Position numbers and translations under genes: made by a program. A DNA stretch of 33,023 nucleotides. Source: Bacteroidota bacterium (lineage in GTDB: Bacteria > Bacteroidota > Bacteroidia > Chitinophagales > Saprospiraceae). Shown one piece after another: positions 30,145 to 33,023 of this stretch. Numbering within the stretch: position 1 is the first letter of the stretch; each line of letters starts with the position of its first letter. The stretch is from assembly GCA_963169455.1 (NCBI GenBank), contig CAUJDW010000067.1, forward strand, positions 1-33,023. The letters run 5' to 3'. A model generated the notes under the pieces. The model was not told the DNA's origin, did no database searches, and saw only the letters and a list, made by a program, of their open reading frames with translations.

Positions 30145-32940
30145 CTACTCCGGCATTAGCACCATTTCTATCAACTGTTCTTCCCGGAAATACTGCCTGG
30201 CCGCCATGATTACATGCTGCTCGCTCAGCTTGCCGATATACGATTCGTAATGCTCCATCAGGATGCCTTCCAGCGGGATGCCGTTCTGGAGGCGGCTGCT
30301 GAGCTGCCCCAGCCAGAAATCGTTTTCCTTCAACCCCTTGATGTGGTTCTGGCGCTGCATTTCCCTGACTTTGTCCAGCAGTTCGGCAGAGGGGCCTTCC
30401 TGTTGCATCCGGCGGATTTCGGCTTTCGCCGTTTCGATCAACTCCCGGGCCATTCCCGGCTCGCTGTTGAAGGAGAGGGTGAGGCGGTATTCGGGCCTGG
30501 GAAAGGGTAGCAGCACGCCGTTGAGGCTGACGCCATAGACGCCGCCCTTGTCTTCGCGCATGGCCTCGCGCAGGCGGATTCGGAGCGCCGAGGCCATCGA
30601 ATAGAAATCGTAGCGGGCCTGAGGGTCGGCGTAGTTGAATTCGCCATGGTAAGTGAGTTCGGCCAGGGCTTTCGGAGCCTGCCCCCGCACGACGACGGTG
30701 TCGGCCCTGGCGACGAGCCCGGCGCCGATGTCTTTCCAGCTTTCCTGCCGCCCCCCGGCGGGCAGGTTGCCCAGGTACTTCATCAGCAGGGGCTGTATTG
30801 CATCCACTTCAAAATTCCCTACGAAGAGGAAAGTGAAATCGCCGGCATCGGCGAAGCGGTCCTGGTAACAGCGCATCACCTCATCGAGGCTGATCTTTTC
30901 CAAATCCTCAAGTGTCGTGATCTGCCGCCGCGGGTGGCCCCGGTACTTGAGCCGGTTTTTGATGTCGGCGAAAAAGTAGTATGGGTTGGCCATCATATTC
31001 TCGAAAATGGGCCGCTGCCGGGCCAGGAAGGACTGCAGGGCCGCTTCGTCGCGGCGGGGATCGGTGAAGTACAGGTAGGTGAGCTGAAGCATGGTTTCCA
31101 GGTGCTCCGGCGAGCAACTGCCGCTGACGCCTTCATACAGCTCGCTGATGTAGGGGCTGGCGCCGGCGTTTATCCCGGCCAGCTTTTTCTCCAGTTCGGC
31201 CAGAGAAAAAGGGCCCAGCCCGCTCTGGCTGATAATGGCCGTAGCATTGGAGGCGCTGGGATAGGCTTCGTCATCGAACACCGAATGCCCGCCGGGGCTG
31301 AAAGCACTCATGAGGATTTCGTCATTTTGAAAATCCGTAGGCTTCAGGTACACGCCGATCCCGTTCGGGAAGCGGAGCTCGGTAATGCCCAGTGCTTCCA
31401 GGCGCCTGACGGATTGGATGGGCCTGGGTTCCAGTTGGCCGCTGATCAGGGGGGCATCGTTGATTATGTCGGTGTAAGGGCCGAGCGGCAGCCTGTCCAT
31501 GCTGTCCAGAAAAGCCTTCAGTTCGGTTTCGGAAGGCAGGGGTGCGCCCTCTTTTTCGGGCCCGGTGATGATGGCTACCCGGTTCTGAGGCCTGAGCCAG
31601 GCTCTGGGCAGCGGGTTGATGTCGTCCAGGCTGATTGACGGCAGCAGCGTTTCGTAGAGCCGCAGTTGTTGCTCGGCGCTCAGCAGGGGGCTGCCGTTCA
31701 GAAAGTGGTAGGCGCAGCGGCTGGCGAATACCCCGGACTCTATTTTGTCGCGTTCGCGGTAGGCCCGGCGGGCCTCCTCGAACATGTCGGCTTTCTTTCG
31801 CTCCAGTTCGGTTTGGGTGAAGCCGTGCAACAGGGCGCGCCGGGTTTCTTTCAATACAGATCCCATGCCTTCCAGTGCGCCGCCTTCCTTTGTGAAAGCA
31901 TAGATGGTGTAGGTGTCCAGTTCCCCCAGGTCGTTGCCGTAACCGGAGTAAGCGAAGGTGAATGGCGGGTTGGCCTGCAGTTGGATTTCCTGCAGGCGGG
32001 CGTTCAGCATGCGGTTGTAGAGGCTGCGGGCGAGCTGCCGGCGGTAGCCGTCAACATCCGAAGTGCTTTGCCTCGGATGTTTGTAGATCAACTGGGCCTG
32101 CGTAAACGGCGCTTCGGCATCCGTTGCGATGGCGAAAAGCGTTTCCTCATGGCCGGGGACGGGGTAGCTTTCCAGCGGCCGCGCCTCGTCCGGGTTTTTC
32201 AGCGATGAAAAACGGCTGATGATCTGCTGTTCCATCCATGCTGTGTCGAAATCCCCTACGGCGATAACGGCCATCAGTTCAGGGCGGTGCCAGTCGTCGT
32301 AAAACTGCCGGATGGTATGGTAAGCGGCATTCCGGATGACTTCCGGATCTCCGATGGGCAGGCGCCGGGCGTAGCGGGAATCTTTGTACAGGATGGGGAA
32401 ATATTTCTGCTGCAGCCGCTGTTCGGGGCTGAGGCGGGTGCGCCATTCGGCCAGCACTACGCCGCGTTCCTTGTCGATCTCCTGCGGTTCGAAGGCCAGC
32501 CCGCCGGCCCAGTCTTCCAGGATGAGCAGGCCTTTTTCCAACAGGGCCAGGCTGTCGGTGCGCACCTGCAGGAGGTAAACGGTTTCTTCAAAGCTGGTAT
32601 AGGCATTGAGGTCGGGGCCGAAGCGGGCGCCCGTGCGCTCCAGGTAGTCGATGAGTTCGTTTTTATCGAAATGCCTGCTGCCGTTGAAGGCCATGTGTTC
32701 GACGAAGTGGGCAAGCCCCTCCTGGCCGTCGTCTTCCTGGAGTGACCCTGCCCGGACGAGCAGGCGGAGTTCCGCCCGATGCTCGGGTTTGGCGTTCTGC
32801 CTGATGTAGTACTTCATCCCGTTGGGCAGGCTGCCGATCCGGATGGTGGAATCGACGGGCAGTGCGCCGGCGCCGGGTTGGGCAAAGGCGGTGACAGCAA
32901 AAGGCAGGGCCAGGAGGAGTATCTGGATTCGGATCTTCAT
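30145..32940 (-). CDS. M16-family zinc metallopeptidase, PqqL-like
   Basis: 931 residues, the length of E. coli PqqL. A signal peptide (about 1-21, ending TAFAQ) places it in the periplasm or envelope. The N-terminal M16 domain carries the inverted zinc motif HFVEH and the downstream glutamate ligand region NAYTSFEETVYLL about 70 residues later. Further M16/M16C domains follow, about 220-400 and about 500-900, including PNGIGVYLKPTDFQNDEILM and FLFVGNFEVDAIQPLL. Such clam-shell enzymes degrade peptides; PqqL is linked to processing of peptides imported through TonB receptors. Whether it serves the TonB receptor in this window is unknown. The ATG at 32940 begins the signal peptide; a GTG at 32958 lies in the hairpin arm and is less likely. 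Convergent with the OmpA-like gene. Confidence 0.94.
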   Translation of the reverse strand: MKIRIQILLLALPFAVTAFAQPGAGALPVDSTIRIGSLPNGMKYYIRQNAKPEHRAELRLLVRAGSLQEDDGQEGLAHFVEHMAFNGSRHFDKNELIDYLERTGARFGPDLNAYTSFEETVYLLQVRTDSLALLEKGLLILEDWAGGLAFEPQEIDKERGVVLAEWRTRLSPEQRLQQKYFPILYKDSRYARRLPIGDPEVIRNAAYHTIRQFYDDWHRPELMAVIAVGDFDTAWMEQQIISRFSSLKNPDEARPLESYPVPGHEETLFAIATDAEAPFTQAQLIYKHPRQSTSDVDGYRRQLARSLYNRMLNARLQEIQLQANPPFTFAYSGYGNDLGELDTYTIYAFTKEGGALEGMGSVLKETRRALLHGFTQTELERKKADMFEEARRAYRERDKIESGVFASRCAYHFLNGSPLLSAEQQLRLYETLLPSISLDDINPLPRAWLRPQNRVAIITGPEKEGAPLPSETELKAFLDSMDRLPLGPYTDIINDAPLISGQLEPRPIQSVRRLEALGITELRFPNGIGVYLKPTDFQNDEILMSAFSPGGHSVFDDEAYPSASNATAIISQSGLGPFSLAELEKKLAGINAGASPYISELYEGVSGSCSPEHLETMLQLTYLYFTDPRRDEAALQSFLARQRPIFENMMANPYYFFADIKNRLKYRGHPRRQITTLEDLEKISLDEVMRCYQDRFADAGDFTFLFVGNFEVDAIQPLLMKYLGNLPAGGRQESWKDIGAGLVARADTVVVRGQAPKALAELTYHGEFNYADPQARYDFYSMASALRIRLREAMREDKGGVYGVSLNGVLLPFPRPEYRLTLSFNSEPGMARELIETAKAEIRRMQQEGPSAELLDKVREMQRQNHIKGLKENDFWLGQLSSRLQNGIPLEGILMEHYESYIGKLSEQHVIMAARQYFREEQLIEMVLMPE

Positions 32941-32948
32941 CGGGTTGA

Positions 32949-33009
32949 GCCCCTCCACCCCCCCCTAACCCACGACGTAAGTCGTGGGGTAGGGGGGGGG
33001 GGAGGGGCC
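32949..33009. repeat. Very strong C/G-rich hairpin at the right edge
   Basis: GCCCCTCCACCCCCCC...ACCCACGAC (32949-32976), loop GTAA, then GTCGTGGGGTAGGGGG...GAGGGGC (32981-33009). The arms are about 28 bases with few mismatches, including a 9-base perfect core next to the loop. It lies nine bases upstream of the M16 gene start, with poly-C on one arm and poly-G on the other. It could be a REP-like dispersed element or a leader structure; long homopolymers may also carry sequencing errors. Confidence 0.7.
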
Positions 33010-33023
33010 GGGGGCGCTTGCCT

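Overview
The window reads as chromosomal DNA of a Bacteroidota bacterium, most likely of the Saprospiria type (Lewinella/Haliscomenobacter-like). That lineage is an inference. The evidence is two proteins with type IX secretion (T9SS) C-terminal sorting domains, SprB repeats, a PorP/SprF-family membrane protein beside a TPR-PD40-OmpA-like protein, an Oar-like TonB-dependent receptor, TAnnTTTG-type promoter boxes and few Shine-Dalgarno sequences. No rRNA, tRNA, CRISPR array or prophage was seen.

Layout. 1-4.4 kb: a large outer-membrane TonB-dependent receptor (minus) with a clear terminator at the left edge, then a GC-rich non-coding stretch and the orphan HTH half of an IS630-type transposase. 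4.4-13.5 kb: two convergent secreted proteins sharing a bidirectional terminator. One is a blue-copper (plastocyanin-like) multidomain protein. The other is a 1966-residue M23-peptidase/SprB-repeat/Cys-rich protein whose start overlaps the end of a putative lipoprotein gene. This block is visibly AT-richer than its flanks. 13.5-14.3 kb: about 800 bases without a convincing gene, rich in hairpins and repeats. 14.3-18.2 kb: patatin-like phospholipase, a PyrR-like phosphoribosyltransferase, and a membrane Fe-S/CCG-domain pair resembling heterodisulfide reductase subunits. 18.3-21.2 kb: small membrane protein, histidine kinase and response regulator, and an unrecognised gene remnant. 21.3-26.8 kb: housekeeping and accessory genes (a Bacteroidota small protein family usually mislabelled as an ABC ATPase, Spo0M-like protein, TPR lipoprotein, photolyase, LOG-family protein, dephospho-CoA kinase). 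26.9-33.0 kb: PorP/SprF-like protein, TPR-PD40-OmpA-like protein, and a PqqL-type M16 peptidase.

The most unusual content is non-coding. Two arrays of a strict 9-base repeat, TCGGG plus a 4-base linker, lie directly after the stop codons of two unrelated genes (patatin and LOG). They are G-rich on the mRNA strand of that gene and draw on the same small set of linkers. They satisfy the G3N6G3 G-quadruplex pattern and look like a dispersed 3'-UTR element. Separately, a roughly 63-base repeat occurs twice, upstream of patatin and in the coaE/porP divergent intergenic region, in opposite orientations. In the second place it covers the first possible coaE start codon. A very strong C/G-rich hairpin lies in front of the M16 gene at the right edge.

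Functionally, the window joins envelope export and uptake (TonB receptor, T9SS cargo, PorP-type partners, M16/M23 peptidases, lipoproteins) with redox and housekeeping genes. No single large operon is present. The tightly coupled sets are the histidine kinase/response regulator pair (ATGA overlap), coaE-LOG (ATGA overlap), lipoprotein-SprB giant (14-base overlap), the Fe-S pair, and PorP-OmpA.
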